Shown: piece by piece, positions 32,843 through 42,129 of the stretch
How positions within the stretch are numbered: position 1 is the first letter of the stretch
Layout: the number at the start of each line of letters is the position of its first letter
NCBI RefSeq assembly: GCF_000715015.1
Contig: NZ_JMIW01000001.1
Span: 496,001-560,000, forward strand
Direction: 5' to 3'
Source: Erythrobacter longus
GTDB taxonomy: Bacteria > Pseudomonadota > Alphaproteobacteria > Sphingomonadales > Sphingomonadaceae
Length of the DNA: 64,000 bases
The notes under the pieces: model-generated
Databases searched by the model: none
What the model saw: only the letters and a program-made list of their open reading frames with translations
Told to the model about the DNA's origin: nothing
Position numbers and translations under genes: made by a program

Positions 32843-33627
32843 GCCGCCTGCAATTCGATTTTGGCTGCCGTGGTCTCAAACTGGCGGGCTCGCTTGATAC
32901 CGCTCCCGGTGTCACTGGCCTGCTGATCGTAAATGGTGGGAATGAGATCCGTTCGGGCGCCTTTTCGGGGCAATCTCAACTGGCTGCGTCGATTGCGAAA
33001 AAGGGCTTTCCCGTTCTGCGTTTTGATCGCCGGGGCACCGGAGACAGCGAAGGAGAGAACCGGGGTTTTCGCAAAAGCGCGGGCGATATCGAAGCCGCTC
33101 TGGAGGCCCTGCGGGCTATGGCGCCGCAGGTTGAACGGGTTTTTGCATTTGGCAATTGCGATGCGGCCTCGGCCCTTATGCTTATGGAAGGCAGAGGGTT
33201 TGAAGGGCTCATCCTATCAAACCCATGGACGATCGACGAGCCGGCAGAAAAGAGTGCCGAGCCACAACACAGCCGCGATGCGATCCGGTCGCGGTACGCC
33301 TCAAAGCTGAGAGATCCCCGAGAAATTGCTCGCTTGCTGAAAGGCGGAGTGAACCTGCGAAGGCTGGCGCAAGGCGTGGTTGCTTCCATGCGGACTTCGC
33401 CACCACCCGGCGGTCTTGCTCAAGACATGCGCGCTGGGCTTGAGGCGTTTGGGGGGAGCGCGCATATTCTCCTTGCCGGTGCAGATCGTACCGCGCAAAT
33501 GTTTGAAAGCGTGTGGGACAAGGGCGATGCCCGGATAAAGCGCTGCGCTGGTGCAGGTCACGCCTATGTCGAGCCCGAGCACCGCGAATGGCTCGAAAAA
33601 CAGGTGCTAACGGCGCTGCGCAGTTAA
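32839..33627 (+). CDS. XrtA-associated hydrolase 1 (alpha/beta-hydrolase, TIGR03100-like)
   Basis: The 262-aa alpha/beta-hydrolase has the strand-oxyanion region LLIVNGGNEIRSGAFSGQ, the RFDRRGTGDSEGENRGF loop and the nucleophile-elbow segment FAFGNCDAASALM, where Cys replaces the usual Ser. The C-terminal histidine is likely in CAGAGHAYVEPEHR. It might release acyl groups from the carrier or ligase product. It is the last gene of the divergent plus-strand run. Its 3' end is 6 bp from the convergent methyltransferase gene. Confidence 0.82.
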   Translation: MSRLQFDFGCRGLKLAGSLDTAPGVTGLLIVNGGNEIRSGAFSGQSQLAASIAKKGFPVLRFDRRGTGDSEGENRGFRKSAGDIEAALEALRAMAPQVERVFAFGNCDAASALMLMEGRGFEGLILSNPWTIDEPAEKSAEPQHSRDAIRSRYASKLRDPREIARLLKGGVNLRRLAQGVVASMRTSPPPGGLAQDMRAGLEAFGGSAHILLAGADRTAQMFESVWDKGDARIKRCAGAGHAYVEPEHREWLEKQVLTALRS

Positions 33628-33633
33628 ACGCAG

Positions 33634-34842
33634 TTAGCGCTCAAAAAGACTCACCAATTCGACATGGGTGGACCAGCGGAATTGCCCCACAGGACGCAGT
33701 TTCTTCAGCTTGAACCCAGCCTCTGCCAGCACAGCGCCATCACGCGCCCAGCTTGACGGATTGCAGCTGATATAGACCACACGCAAAAGCGAGCTTTCTG
33801 CGATTTGGGCGACTTGCGACCGTGCCCCTGCGCGCGGTGGATCGAGCAGGACAGCGTCAAAGCGGTCGAGTTCCGAAGCCTGCAAAGGGTTGCGGAACAG
33901 ATCGCGGTGGAGCGCAATCACGCGGCCACCCGTTCGCGCCGCAGCCGCTTTGCACGCAAGGTGCGCCGCTTGATCCGCTTCTGCGGCAAGGACCTTGCGC
34001 GCCCCCTTCCCCGCCTTGGCCATCGCGAAGGCAAAGGTGCCGAGCCCTGAAAACAAATCCGCGACAATGCGCGCATCCCCAAGCCACTGCGATGCATCGT
34101 CGATCATGAGAGATTCTGCATCAGGGGTAGCCTGCAAAAATGCATTTGCAGGAAGGCCAACGGGCAAGCCGGACAAGGTGACAGTCGCAGGCTCAGGTTC
34201 CCAAATAGTCTCGGGCCCGTAGCCTTGATCGATGGTAAGCCGTGCCAAGCCATTGACTTGCGCAAACTCAAGCGCCGCCTCTGTTGCGGCAAGCCCTTCC
34301 AGCGGAAAATGGGTGAGGCCCAGATCAATCCCCTGGTCACACAAGGTCAAAGCGATATCGACATTGCCCTTTGGGCCATGCGCCGCGACAAACCGCCGCA
34401 AGGGTTCGATCAATCCAGCAAGCTTCGGGTCCAGCACCGGACACTGCGCCAAATCGACGAGCGTGTGCGAGCCGCCTTCGCGGTAGCCGACAATCGCCCC
34501 GCCCCGCGTTCTTTGCGCATGAAGGCCGGCGCGCCGGCGCGAAGCTGGCGGCGAAAGGTGCTCTGGCAAAAGCTCACCGATGTCGAGGCCTTGCCCCGTG
34601 GCCGCATTGACTACCCGCTCACGCACAAACCGGCTGAGCACTTCATCATCGCCATGCTGCAATTGACAGCCACCACAGGTGCCAAAATGCTCGCAAGCAG
34701 GCGCTATGTGATGCGGTCCGGGAATAATGGTTCCATCTGCCTCAACGCTGTCGCCCGGCACAGCGCGCGCGAAATGCGCACCTGATTCGGTTACGCCGTC
34801 GCCCTTTGCCGCGATGCGGACAATGCTCTGTTGGTCTGTCAC
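33634..34842 (-). CDS. rlmD: Class I SAM-dependent RNA methyltransferase (RlmD/TrmA family)
   Basis: Probable 23S rRNA m5U methyltransferase of 402 aa. A GTG start at 34842 is favoured because it overlaps the upstream nnr stop as GTGA; the in-frame ATG at 34908 lies inside that gene. The N-terminus has an iron-sulfur motif, CEHFGTCGGCQLQH, preceded by a shortened TRAM-like region. SAM motif DLFSGLGTFAFAMAKAG, DPPRAGA and the catalytic cysteine in VVYISCNPSSWARD complete the TrmA signature. Which uridine it modifies cannot be told, so the symbol is tentative. Confidence 0.82.
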   Translation of the reverse strand: MTDQQSIVRIAAKGDGVTESGAHFARAVPGDSVEADGTIIPGPHHIAPACEHFGTCGGCQLQHGDDEVLSRFVRERVVNAATGQGLDIGELLPEHLSPPASRRRAGLHAQRTRGGAIVGYREGGSHTLVDLAQCPVLDPKLAGLIEPLRRFVAAHGPKGNVDIALTLCDQGIDLGLTHFPLEGLAATEAALEFAQVNGLARLTIDQGYGPETIWEPEPATVTLSGLPVGLPANAFLQATPDAESLMIDDASQWLGDARIVADLFSGLGTFAFAMAKAGKGARKVLAAEADQAAHLACKAAAARTGGRVIALHRDLFRNPLQASELDRFDAVLLDPPRAGARSQVAQIAESSLLRVVYISCNPSSWARDGAVLAEAGFKLKKLRPVGQFRWSTHVELVSLFER

Positions 34843-36239
34843 AAACACCTCGCCAAAGCGCGTCCCACACTTTGCGCCAATTCGAGCGAAGTGAACGCTG
34901 GTCCGCAAATCCTTGCCGCCTCACCGTGAAGCCATACCGCCTCGCAAGCAGCTGTGAACGGGTCCGACCCATTGGCCATGCGGCTGACCGCGATCCCTGC
35001 GAGCACATCACCCGTTCCTGCAATCGAAAGCCACGATGGCGCAGGCGGAGCAATTGCCACCTCACCTTGCGGCGAGGCGATGATCGTATCGGGGCCCTTG
35101 GCACAAATGACCATGCCGCTCATGGCCGCAAGCGCCTTGGCGCGAGCCATCCGGCCATCGGCGACAATTGCGAATTTGCGGCACAGGGCATCAAGCTCCC
35201 CGTCATGCGGCGTTGCAAGCACGGACATTTGCGGATCAAGCATATGGGGCTCAACCAGATGCAAAGCGTCGGCATCCAGGACGAGAGCGCCCTTGCATTT
35301 AAGCGCCGTCTCAAGAGCCTTGATCGAGCCCTCATGGCGCGCCAGTCCGGGCCCGATCAGAACCGCATTGATCCGCTTGTCGTCAAGTGCGACCCGCACA
35401 TGCGATGTGTCCACGACAAGTTCCGGTCCCGCATTTGGTGCCTCATGCACCGCAAGTTTGACGTATCCTGCGCCTGCCCGCATCGCTGCCTGGGCGGCCA
35501 AAACAGAGGCTCCCGGCATGTCACCACCGACAATTGCCGCGAGACCTCGGGAGTATTTGTGATCGGCAAAAGCGGGCGGCGCGAGCTTTGGCTTTGTAAC
35601 GCGCACAGCCGCTTCTTCGAGCGCGCTAACGCCAATCGGCACAAGGCGCTGCGTCCCCATCTTGTCACGCGCTGGCAAGAGGCAATGCGCAAATTTCCAC
35701 GCACCAAGCGCCAATGTCACATCGAAGCGGGGAAGCCGCTCATTCAGAACTGCGCCGCTATCACTGGCAATTCCGCTGGGAACATCCAAAGCAATCGCCA
35801 TTTGGTGACGCTCGGCCAGATCGCGCAAAAGCAATGAGTGCTCACCGCTGAGCTTTCTGGTGAGCCCCGAACCGAACAGGCAATCGACGAAGACCTCGCC
35901 TTGGACAGAGCCTCCCGACGTCAGAACATCGTCGCCCCAAAGGGCAAGTGCCTGTTTGGCCGAGGGCGTCTTGGGTGCCTCGGGCGCTACAATCGTGACT
36001 TCTAGACCGGCTTTTTGGAGGCAATGCGCAATGACGTATCCGTCGCCGCCATTGTTGCCGGGGCCACACAGGACCGTGACACTTCGGCCGGCGGCAATTC
36101 TTCGAACCCACTCCGCCGCGCGGCCGGAGGCCAGTTGCATCAAGTCAAATTCGGGCATGCCTGCGTCAAAAATGCGCTGCTCGGCATCACGCATTTGCTG
36201 CGTGGTGAGGATTTGAGAGAGAGCGTTGTCGCTGGCCAT
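34839..36239 (-). CDS. nnr: Bifunctional NAD(P)HX epimerase/dehydratase
   Basis: Repairs hydrated NAD(P)H. The 466-aa product joins an N-terminal YjeF_N epimerase domain (MRDAEQRIFDAGMPEFDLM, VTVLCGPGNNGGDGYVIAHCL) to a C-terminal ADP-dependent dehydratase of the ribokinase fold (ALDDKRINAVLIGPGLARH, and AGTGDVLAGI with the catalytic aspartate). Both domains look intact. Its ATG overlaps the upstream lipoprotein stop (TAATG) and its stop overlaps the methyltransferase start (GTGA), so the three genes are coupled. Confidence 0.92.
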   Translation of the reverse strand: MASDNALSQILTTQQMRDAEQRIFDAGMPEFDLMQLASGRAAEWVRRIAAGRSVTVLCGPGNNGGDGYVIAHCLQKAGLEVTIVAPEAPKTPSAKQALALWGDDVLTSGGSVQGEVFVDCLFGSGLTRKLSGEHSLLLRDLAERHQMAIALDVPSGIASDSGAVLNERLPRFDVTLALGAWKFAHCLLPARDKMGTQRLVPIGVSALEEAAVRVTKPKLAPPAFADHKYSRGLAAIVGGDMPGASVLAAQAAMRAGAGYVKLAVHEAPNAGPELVVDTSHVRVALDDKRINAVLIGPGLARHEGSIKALETALKCKGALVLDADALHLVEPHMLDPQMSVLATPHDGELDALCRKFAIVADGRMARAKALAAMSGMVICAKGPDTIIASPQGEVAIAPPAPSWLSIAGTGDVLAGIAVSRMANGSDPFTAACEAVWLHGEAARICGPAFTSLELAQSVGRALARCL

Positions 36240-36595
36240 TACACGCCAGAAGGCGGCGGGAGAGGCATCAAGTATTGGTCACCCGAGACCGAAAACTGCC
36301 AGAACCCATCAGGCGCTGGCTCAATCATTTCAACATCTTGTGCGCCGTCTTTAACGGTCACTCCGCTGGCATCCTCGTTGAGGACAAAGCGCCGAAAGCC
36401 GCCTTCAGGATCGTGGATGAGGAACTCTTGACCCCACTCTTCGCCAACCCATTCAAGCGTGCAGACTTTGGCAAACTCTGATCCCGCACCAATAGCGCAG
36501 TCAAGCATATCACCTTCTGGCTCAGGCGATTGGGTTGCTTCGCAAGCCGTTAAAGCGCCGAGTGCACAAACGCTGCTAAATATCCGCAAATACAT
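36239..36595 (-). CDS. Small hypothetical lipoprotein
   Basis: No recognised family. From the ATG at 36595 the 118-aa product has a short lipoprotein signal ([15 protein letters not shown], lipobox Cys at residue 18), then an acidic mature region with [19 protein letters not shown] and a Pro-rich end. A longer in-frame reading to 37057 would run through ilvD and is discounted. Its start overlaps the ilvD 3' end by 20 bp on the same strand, and its stop overlaps the nnr start by one base. Confidence 0.65.
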   Translation of the reverse strand: MYLRIFSSVCALGALTACEATQSPEPEGDMLDCAIGAGSEFAKVCTLEWVGEEWGQEFLIHDPEGGFRRFVLNEDASGVTVKDGAQDVEMIEPAPDGFWQFSVSGDQYLMPLPPPSGV

Positions 36596-38291
36596 GAGTT
36601 TCTGCCTTTGCTCCGGGATGGGTAAGCGCGCCATCGCGCGCTGGTCCAACGTTTTGAGCATAGCGCCAAAGTGCGCCGGATTGATAGTCATTGCTGCGCG
36701 GTTGCCAAGCTTCTTTACGCTTGGCGAGGGTCGCTTCATCCACCTCAAGATCAATTGTGCCAGCCTCGGCATCAATGGAAATGGTATCGCCATCCTCGAC
36801 CAGAGCAATTGGGCCGCAATCCGCTGCCTCTGGACCCACGTGCCCGATGCAAAAGCCCCGCGTCGCACCAGAGAAACGGCCATCGGTGATAAGCGCCACT
36901 TTCTCGCCCATGCCCTGCCCGTAAAGCGCAGCGGTGGTAGAAAGCATTTCGCGCATTCCGGGGCCGCCCTTGGGCCCTTCATAGCGGATGATGATGACGC
37001 TGCCCTCGGTGATATCGCGCTTCTCGACCGCAGCAAATGCGTCCTCTTCACAGTCAAAAACGCGCGCCGTGCCGGTGAATTGCAACCGCTCCATCCCAGC
37101 GACTTTCACAATCGCCCCTTCGGGTGCGAGCGAGCCTTTGAGGCCCACAACGCCGCCCGTTGGAGTGATCGGCTTTGCCACGTCGTAGAAGACTTTTTGA
37201 TCGGGGTTCCAGGTGATCTCGTCGATATTCTCACCCAGGGTTTTACCGGTCACCGTCATCGGATTAGGGTCAAGAAAACCGCCTTCGAGCAGCGTCTTCA
37301 TGCCCATGTAGATGCCGCCTGCCTCGTGCATGTCTTTGGCGACATACTTGCCGCCAGGCTTGAGGTCCGCGATGTAAGGCGTTGATTTGAAGATTTCGGC
37401 CACATCGAACAGGTCAAAATCGATTCCCGCCTCGCTCGCCATAGCAGGCAGGTGAAGCGCGGCATTGGTCGAACCACCGGTTGCCGCCACAACGCGCGCG
37501 GCGTTCTCGAACGCAGCCTTGGTGCAGATATCGCGGGGGCGCAGGTTCAGCTTCAAAAGCTCCATCACCTGAGCGCCAGCAGCGCGCGCAATCTCCTCGC
37601 GTGATCTGTACGGAGCCGGTGCCATATTACTGTTTGGCAGCGACAATCCGATCGCTTCGCCAACGCAGGCCATAGTGTTGGCGGTAAACTGACCGCCGCA
37701 AGCACCGTGGCCGGGACAAGCGACTTTCTCGAGAGCGATCAGCTCTTGCAACGGGCAATTGCCAGCGGCGTGTTGACCCACAGCCTCGAACACGTCGACG
37801 ACGGTCACATTCTCACCCTTATAGGTGCCGGGAAGGATTGAGCCGCCATAGACAAAGATCGACGGCACATTGAGGCGCAGCATCGACATCATCATGCCGG
37901 GCAAGCTCTTGTCACAGCCTGCAAAGCCGACCAGCGCGTCATAGCAGTGCCCGCGCACGGAAACCTCAACGCTGTCGGCGATAATCTCGCGGCTGATCAG
38001 CGAGCTTTTCATGCCCTGGTGGCCCATGGCGATGCCGTCTGTGACGGTGATCGTATTGAACCGGCGCGGGGTTCCGCCGTTTGCGATCACACCCTCGCGG
38101 CAAATATCCGCCTGCGCGTTCAGAGTGGTGTTGCACGGCGCAGAATCATTACCAGCGCTGGCGACCGCCACGAAAGGCTGTGCGATCTCTTCCTCTGTCA
38201 TCCCCATGGCATAGTAATAGGAGCGGTGCGGTGCGCGCTCTGGACCGACGGAAACGTGGCGGCTTGGCAATTTGGATTTGTCAAAAGACAT
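36576..38291 (-). CDS. ilvD: Dihydroxy-acid dehydratase
   Basis: Iron-sulfur enzyme of valine, isoleucine and CoA-precursor synthesis: converts 2,3-dihydroxy-3-methyl acids to 2-keto acids. The 571-aa product shows the cluster cysteines in [17 protein letters not shown] and [15 protein letters not shown], the metal-binding [13 protein letters not shown] and the C-terminal substrate motif [22 protein letters not shown]. Length is normal. No other ilv gene is in the window. It is preceded on the same strand, 42 bp away, by the N-formylglutamate amidohydrolase gene. Confidence 0.96.
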   Translation of the reverse strand: MSFDKSKLPSRHVSVGPERAPHRSYYYAMGMTEEEIAQPFVAVASAGNDSAPCNTTLNAQADICREGVIANGGTPRRFNTITVTDGIAMGHQGMKSSLISREIIADSVEVSVRGHCYDALVGFAGCDKSLPGMMMSMLRLNVPSIFVYGGSILPGTYKGENVTVVDVFEAVGQHAAGNCPLQELIALEKVACPGHGACGGQFTANTMACVGEAIGLSLPNSNMAPAPYRSREEIARAAGAQVMELLKLNLRPRDICTKAAFENAARVVAATGGSTNAALHLPAMASEAGIDFDLFDVAEIFKSTPYIADLKPGGKYVAKDMHEAGGIYMGMKTLLEGGFLDPNPMTVTGKTLGENIDEITWNPDQKVFYDVAKPITPTGGVVGLKGSLAPEGAIVKVAGMERLQFTGTARVFDCEEDAFAAVEKRDITEGSVIIIRYEGPKGGPGMREMLSTTAALYGQGMGEKVALITDGRFSGATRGFCIGHVGPEAADCGPIALVEDGDTISIDAEAGTIDLEVDEATLAKRKEAWQPRSNDYQSGALWRYAQNVGPARDGALTHPGAKAETHVFADI

Positions 38292-38333
38292 ATTATTACT
38301 CTTGGAGTTAGGTTTGCGTAACGCCCACTGCCT

Positions 38334-39056
38334 TTAGTCGAGCGCGAGTGCAACCCTTCCGCACACATCAGCAACCATAGCGGCCCAGCGCGATTGATCG
38401 GCTCGGGTGGAAATCAGGTCGTTGCGGATCTCGATCGCGCAATAGGGACGCCCGTGCGCCTCGGCGTGACGGTTCATGGTCGCGTTCAATTGCTTGCCCG
38501 AATAGGGCTCATTGTCGCCGACATTCAGGCCCTCTTCGCGGAAAAGCCGGATCGCATGGCGCGCTGCGCGGTCGTCTTCGTTGTAGAGCAGGCCCACTTG
38601 CCAGGGGCGCTGCTCCCCGCCGCTTTCAAGCTTGGGTGTAAAGCTGTGAAGCGAGATAATGAGTTCAGGCCGTGCTGCATCGAGACATTTGGCGAGCGCC
38701 TCGTGATAAGGGCGGTGATAGTCCCTGACCCTCGCCTCGACATTGGCGCCGATATTGCCGGGAATGAGATGCCCGTCGCTTTCCGTGGGCACCACATGGG
38801 GATGGTCTTCCTCGCGGTGGAGGTCGATCACAAGGCGGCTCACCTGCGCCATATGGGCCGGAATACCGTGGCGGCGCGCCATGCGGGCAGCGATACCGCC
38901 GGCACCGATATCAACCGCGATGTGCGTCTCGAGAAGGCTCGCCGGGATGCCAAGCGGCACATCTTCGGGCACAAAGTTCGACGCGTGGTCGCATACGCAG
39001 ACGATACCGCCCGGCTTTACAGCGCCAACGTGCTTATACGGCAGTCCGTCGATCAT
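38334..39056 (-). CDS. N-formylglutamate amidohydrolase family protein
   Basis: Probable amidohydrolase of 240 aa; family members hydrolyse N-formyl-L-glutamate in histidine breakdown, but other hut genes are absent here. Motifs include VCDHASNFVPEDV, ETHIAVDIGAGGIAARMARR, VIDLHREEDHP (metal ligands) and ISLHSFTPKLE, with a NEPYSGKQLNATMNRHAE loop. The ATG at 39056 overlaps the ispE stop as ATGA and decides the start; an in-frame ATG at 39080 lies within ispE. Confidence 0.83.
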   Translation of the reverse strand: MIDGLPYKHVGAVKPGGIVCVCDHASNFVPEDVPLGIPASLLETHIAVDIGAGGIAARMARRHGIPAHMAQVSRLVIDLHREEDHPHVVPTESDGHLIPGNIGANVEARVRDYHRPYHEALAKCLDAARPELIISLHSFTPKLESGGEQRPWQVGLLYNEDDRAARHAIRLFREEGLNVGDNEPYSGKQLNATMNRHAEAHGRPYCAIEIRNDLISTRADQSRWAAMVADVCGRVALALD

Positions 39057-39865
39057 CTTAGTTTCCCCGCAAGCGTCCACCAGCCGGGACGCTCCTGTTG
39101 AAGCCTTGCCAGCGCCTCGTCGCGGGCGCCTTCGTGCTCATACAACGCAAAACAGGTCGCTCCTGATCCCGACATTCGGGTGAGCCATGCGTGATCCTTG
39201 GCCAATTCGCTCAGCACCTCGGCGATTTTCGGGCAAAGACCCATGGCGGGTGTTTCAAGATCATTGCGCCCTTCAAGCGCAATTTGACGCGCCGTGCCTT
39301 GGGGGAGCGGCCCGCGATCGGTCTGGTCCCAGGCCTTGAACACGGGGCCGGTCGAAAGCGGCTCGCGCGGGTTTACCAGCAGCACGGGCGTGCCTTTAAG
39401 GTTGTCATCAAGCGGCTCCAACTCGGTCCCCGTGCCCCGACCGATCACCGTCTCGCTGCGCACACAGCACGGCACATCTGCGCCGAGCTTTGCCGCGCGC
39501 GCCTGCCAATCATCGGGGAGGCCGTGAAGACGCTCAACCAGCCGGAAGACCGCGCCCGCGTCAGCAGACCCTCCTCCAAGGCCAGCGGCGACAGGGAGGT
39601 TCTTTTCAAGGGTAATTTTGATACCCTGAGGGCGCGGGAGGGCGGACAGCGCCTTGGCCACGAGATTGTCGAAGGGACCGTCAATCCCGCCTGCAAACTC
39701 GCCAACAGTCGTGACTTCGTCCTGCTCGCTGGTTTGCGCGGCTAACTTGTCGCCCGCATCGACGAAGGCGAACAACGTCTCAAGCTCATGATAGCCATCC
39801 TCGCGGCGCCTGCGGACATGCAGCGCAAGGTTGATCTTGGCGTAGGCGGTTTCGGTGAGGGTCAA
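39053..39865 (-). CDS. ispE: 4-diphosphocytidyl-2-C-methyl-D-erythritol kinase
   Basis: GHMP kinase of the MEP isoprenoid pathway; phosphorylates the 2-hydroxyl of CDP-ME. The 270-aa product has the start motif AYAKINLALHVRRRREDGYHELET, the ATP-binding LPVAAGLGGGSADAGAVFR, and the C-terminal TRMSGSGATCFALYE. All are standard. Its stop overlaps the next gene's start (ATGA). A small lipoprotein gene ends 8 bp before it. Confidence 0.95.
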   Translation of the reverse strand: MTLTETAYAKINLALHVRRRREDGYHELETLFAFVDAGDKLAAQTSEQDEVTTVGEFAGGIDGPFDNLVAKALSALPRPQGIKITLEKNLPVAAGLGGGSADAGAVFRLVERLHGLPDDWQARAAKLGADVPCCVRSETVIGRGTGTELEPLDDNLKGTPVLLVNPREPLSTGPVFKAWDQTDRGPLPQGTARQIALEGRNDLETPAMGLCPKIAEVLSELAKDHAWLTRMSGSGATCFALYEHEGARDEALARLQQERPGWWTLAGKLR

Positions 39866-39873
39866 CGGGAAAC

Positions 39874-40371
39874 CTAAGCGAGTCCATTGCAGACAAGGGT
39901 TTCAAAACTCTTGGTTTTTGGCTGATAAGTGATGGAGATAAAACTGCACCCGCCATCCAGTACAAAGGGAAATCCTTCTTCACTGTCATGCCAAATCACT
40001 TGGCCAGCAATTCCATCGCGTGACTGAATTTCTTCAAGATGTTTGCGTCCCTCTGCAATCTCTTGAGCATCACATGGCCGGGACCCGAAGTTCTTGAGAG
40101 CAACCTCGCAGCCTTGCTCAACTGAGCTTGTAGCGGATGGAATGAGATAAACAGCCACTACATTACCCTCATGATCCATGGCATAGTGCCTTGCGTAATT
40201 CTCAATTGGATCAGCCTCTGAAGGAAGCACAACCGCGGCTTCAATCTCCCTAACTATCTGCGAATGCTTGGGCAAAATATCCGCAATGTCTTCAGATACG
40301 GGGGATTGGGCACACCCAAACAAGACGGTCACGATCCCAAAAACCGAAAATACTGGCGCGACGAGGTTCAT
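39874..40371 (-). CDS. Hypothetical lipoprotein
   Basis: No recognised family. The 165-aa product has an N-terminal hydrophobic stretch ending in a lipobox (FGIVTVLFGC, Cys 20) and an acidic, mainly helical mature part with four cysteines after the lipid site. It lies between the ETF-QO and ispE genes on the same strand with short gaps (6 and 8 bp), so is probably co-transcribed. Codon composition appears slightly more AT-rich than its neighbours, which could mean recent acquisition. Confidence 0.68.
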   Translation of the reverse strand: MNLVAPVFSVFGIVTVLFGCAQSPVSEDIADILPKHSQIVREIEAAVVLPSEADPIENYARHYAMDHEGNVVAVYLIPSATSSVEQGCEVALKNFGSRPCDAQEIAEGRKHLEEIQSRDGIAGQVIWHDSEEGFPFVLDGGCSFISITYQPKTKSFETLVCNGLA

Positions 40372-40377
40372 CTTACA

Positions 40378-42024
40378 TCACATATTCGGATAGTTAGGAC
40401 CGCCCGCCCCCTCAGGCGTCACCCAGTTGATGTTCTGGTTGGGGTCCTTGATGTCGCAGGTTTTGCAGTGGACGCAGTTTTGCGAGTTGATCTGGAACTT
40501 GGGCTCCTTGCCCTCTTCCTCGATCCATTCATAAACGCCCGCCGGGCAATAGCGCGATGATGGGCCTCCGAAGACATCGAACTCACTCGACTTCTGCAAT
40601 TCGAGGTCACCCACCTGCAAGTGAACCGGCTGGTCCTCTGCGTGGTTGGTGAAGGAATACGCCACATTGGTCAGGCGGTCGAAGCTGATCACGCCGTCGG
40701 GCTTGGGGTATTCAATCTTAGGATAGAGGTCCGCGCGGCCCGTTTGGGTGTAGTCGGCGTGGTGCTTCATGCTGATCGGAAGGCCGATTTTGAGCGTGCG
40801 CATCCACATGTCTGCGCCCGCCAGAATAGTGCCGATGTCCTCACCATATTTGGCCACCGCAGGTTCTGCGTTCTGGACGAGCTTCAATTCCTTGGCGATC
40901 CAGCTTGAGCGCACGGCCGGCTCATAGCTCTGCAGCTCTGGCTGGCTTTCGTGACCTTCGATCTCGGCAACAATAGCCTCGGCACACAGCATCCCGCTCT
41001 TCATCGCGGTGTGGCTGCCTTTGATGCGCGGTACGTTTACGAAACCAGCCGCACAGCCGATAAGAGCGCCGCCGGGGAACGCGAGCTTTGGCACCGATTG
41101 CCAGCCGCCTTCGTTGATGACGCGCGCGCCGTAAGCGACACGGGTGCCGCCTTCGAGCATTTCTCGGATCGCAGGGTGCTGCTTCCAGCGCTGGAATTCT
41201 TGATAGGGCGAAACCCAAGGGTTTTTGTAATCCAGAGCGGTGACAAAGCCGATCGCGACCTGATTGTTCGCCTGGTGATAGAAAAAGCCCCCGCCCCAAG
41301 TGTCGCTTTCAGAAAGCGGCCAGCCTTGGGTGTGGATCACACGGCCAGGAACGTGTTTCTTGGGGTCGATATCCCACAGCTCTTTAATGCCAAGGCCATA
41401 GACTTGCGGCTCGCAATTGGCCTCAAGGTCGAATTTGGCCTTGAGGCCCTTGGTAAGGCTTCCGCGCGCGCCTTCTGCAAAGAGCGTATACTTTGCCTCG
41501 ATTTCCATGCCGGGCTGATAGTCGGGCTTGTGGCTGCCATCTTCGGCGATGCCCATGTCCTGCGTAATGACGCCTTTGACCGCGCCATTGTCGTCATACA
41601 TGACGCCCGAAGCGGGGAAGCCGGGGAAGACCATGACGCCAAGCGCTTCGGCCTGTTCGCCAAGCCAGCGGGTCATATTGCCCAAAGAGCCCGTGTAGCA
41701 GCCATGGTTGCTCATCAACGGCGGCATGATGATGTGCGGGATAGAGGTCTTGCCGTTCTTGCTGAGCGACCAGTGCCAATTGTCGGTCACCGGCGTTTCG
41801 GCCATCGGGCAATCCATATCGCGCCAGTCGGGGAAAAGCTCGCTCAAAGCTTTTGGATCGACAACCGCGCCTGAGAGAATATGTGCCCCGATTTCAGAGC
41901 CTTTTTCAAGGACTACGACTTCGAGTTCTTCGTTCAACTGCTTCAGACGGATTGCAGCGGAAAGGCCGGCTGGCCCGCCACCCACAATCACGACGTCGCA
42001 TGGCATTGATTCCCGTTCGCTCAT
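40378..42024 (-). CDS. etfD: Electron-transfer flavoprotein-ubiquinone oxidoreductase
   Basis: Inner-membrane-associated FAD and iron-sulfur enzyme passing electrons from ETF to ubiquinone. The 548-aa product has the FAD motif VVIVGGGPAGLSAAIRL, the ETF-QO-typical YTLFAEGARGSLTK and GVYEWIEEE regions, and the cluster cysteines in SRYCPAGVY and NCVHCKTCDIKDPNQ near the C-terminus. Length matches the family. It is divergent from the uracil-glycosylase-like gene across a 105-bp region. Confidence 0.95.
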   Translation of the reverse strand: MSERESMPCDVVIVGGGPAGLSAAIRLKQLNEELEVVVLEKGSEIGAHILSGAVVDPKALSELFPDWRDMDCPMAETPVTDNWHWSLSKNGKTSIPHIIMPPLMSNHGCYTGSLGNMTRWLGEQAEALGVMVFPGFPASGVMYDDNGAVKGVITQDMGIAEDGSHKPDYQPGMEIEAKYTLFAEGARGSLTKGLKAKFDLEANCEPQVYGLGIKELWDIDPKKHVPGRVIHTQGWPLSESDTWGGGFFYHQANNQVAIGFVTALDYKNPWVSPYQEFQRWKQHPAIREMLEGGTRVAYGARVINEGGWQSVPKLAFPGGALIGCAAGFVNVPRIKGSHTAMKSGMLCAEAIVAEIEGHESQPELQSYEPAVRSSWIAKELKLVQNAEPAVAKYGEDIGTILAGADMWMRTLKIGLPISMKHHADYTQTGRADLYPKIEYPKPDGVISFDRLTNVAYSFTNHAEDQPVHLQVGDLELQKSSEFDVFGGPSSRYCPAGVYEWIEEEGKEPKFQINSQNCVHCKTCDIKDPNQNINWVTPEGAGGPNYPNM

Positions 42025-42129
42025 GAGCTTTTCTATCCCAATCTTTCGTCTTGCGAGTTATCTCGCTCATATGTGTAGCACTGCACTTGCTAAGCGAGGC
42101 GGTGACAGTCAAGGGGGGCATTGAACAGT

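Noticed and set aside
34806..35837. 343-aa plus-strand frame opposite nnr
   Set aside because: Antisense to a bifunctional enzyme with both domains intact; no domain of its own.
36596..37057. N-terminal extension of the small lipoprotein frame
   Set aside because: It lies within ilvD in another frame; the lipoprotein signal begins at 36595.
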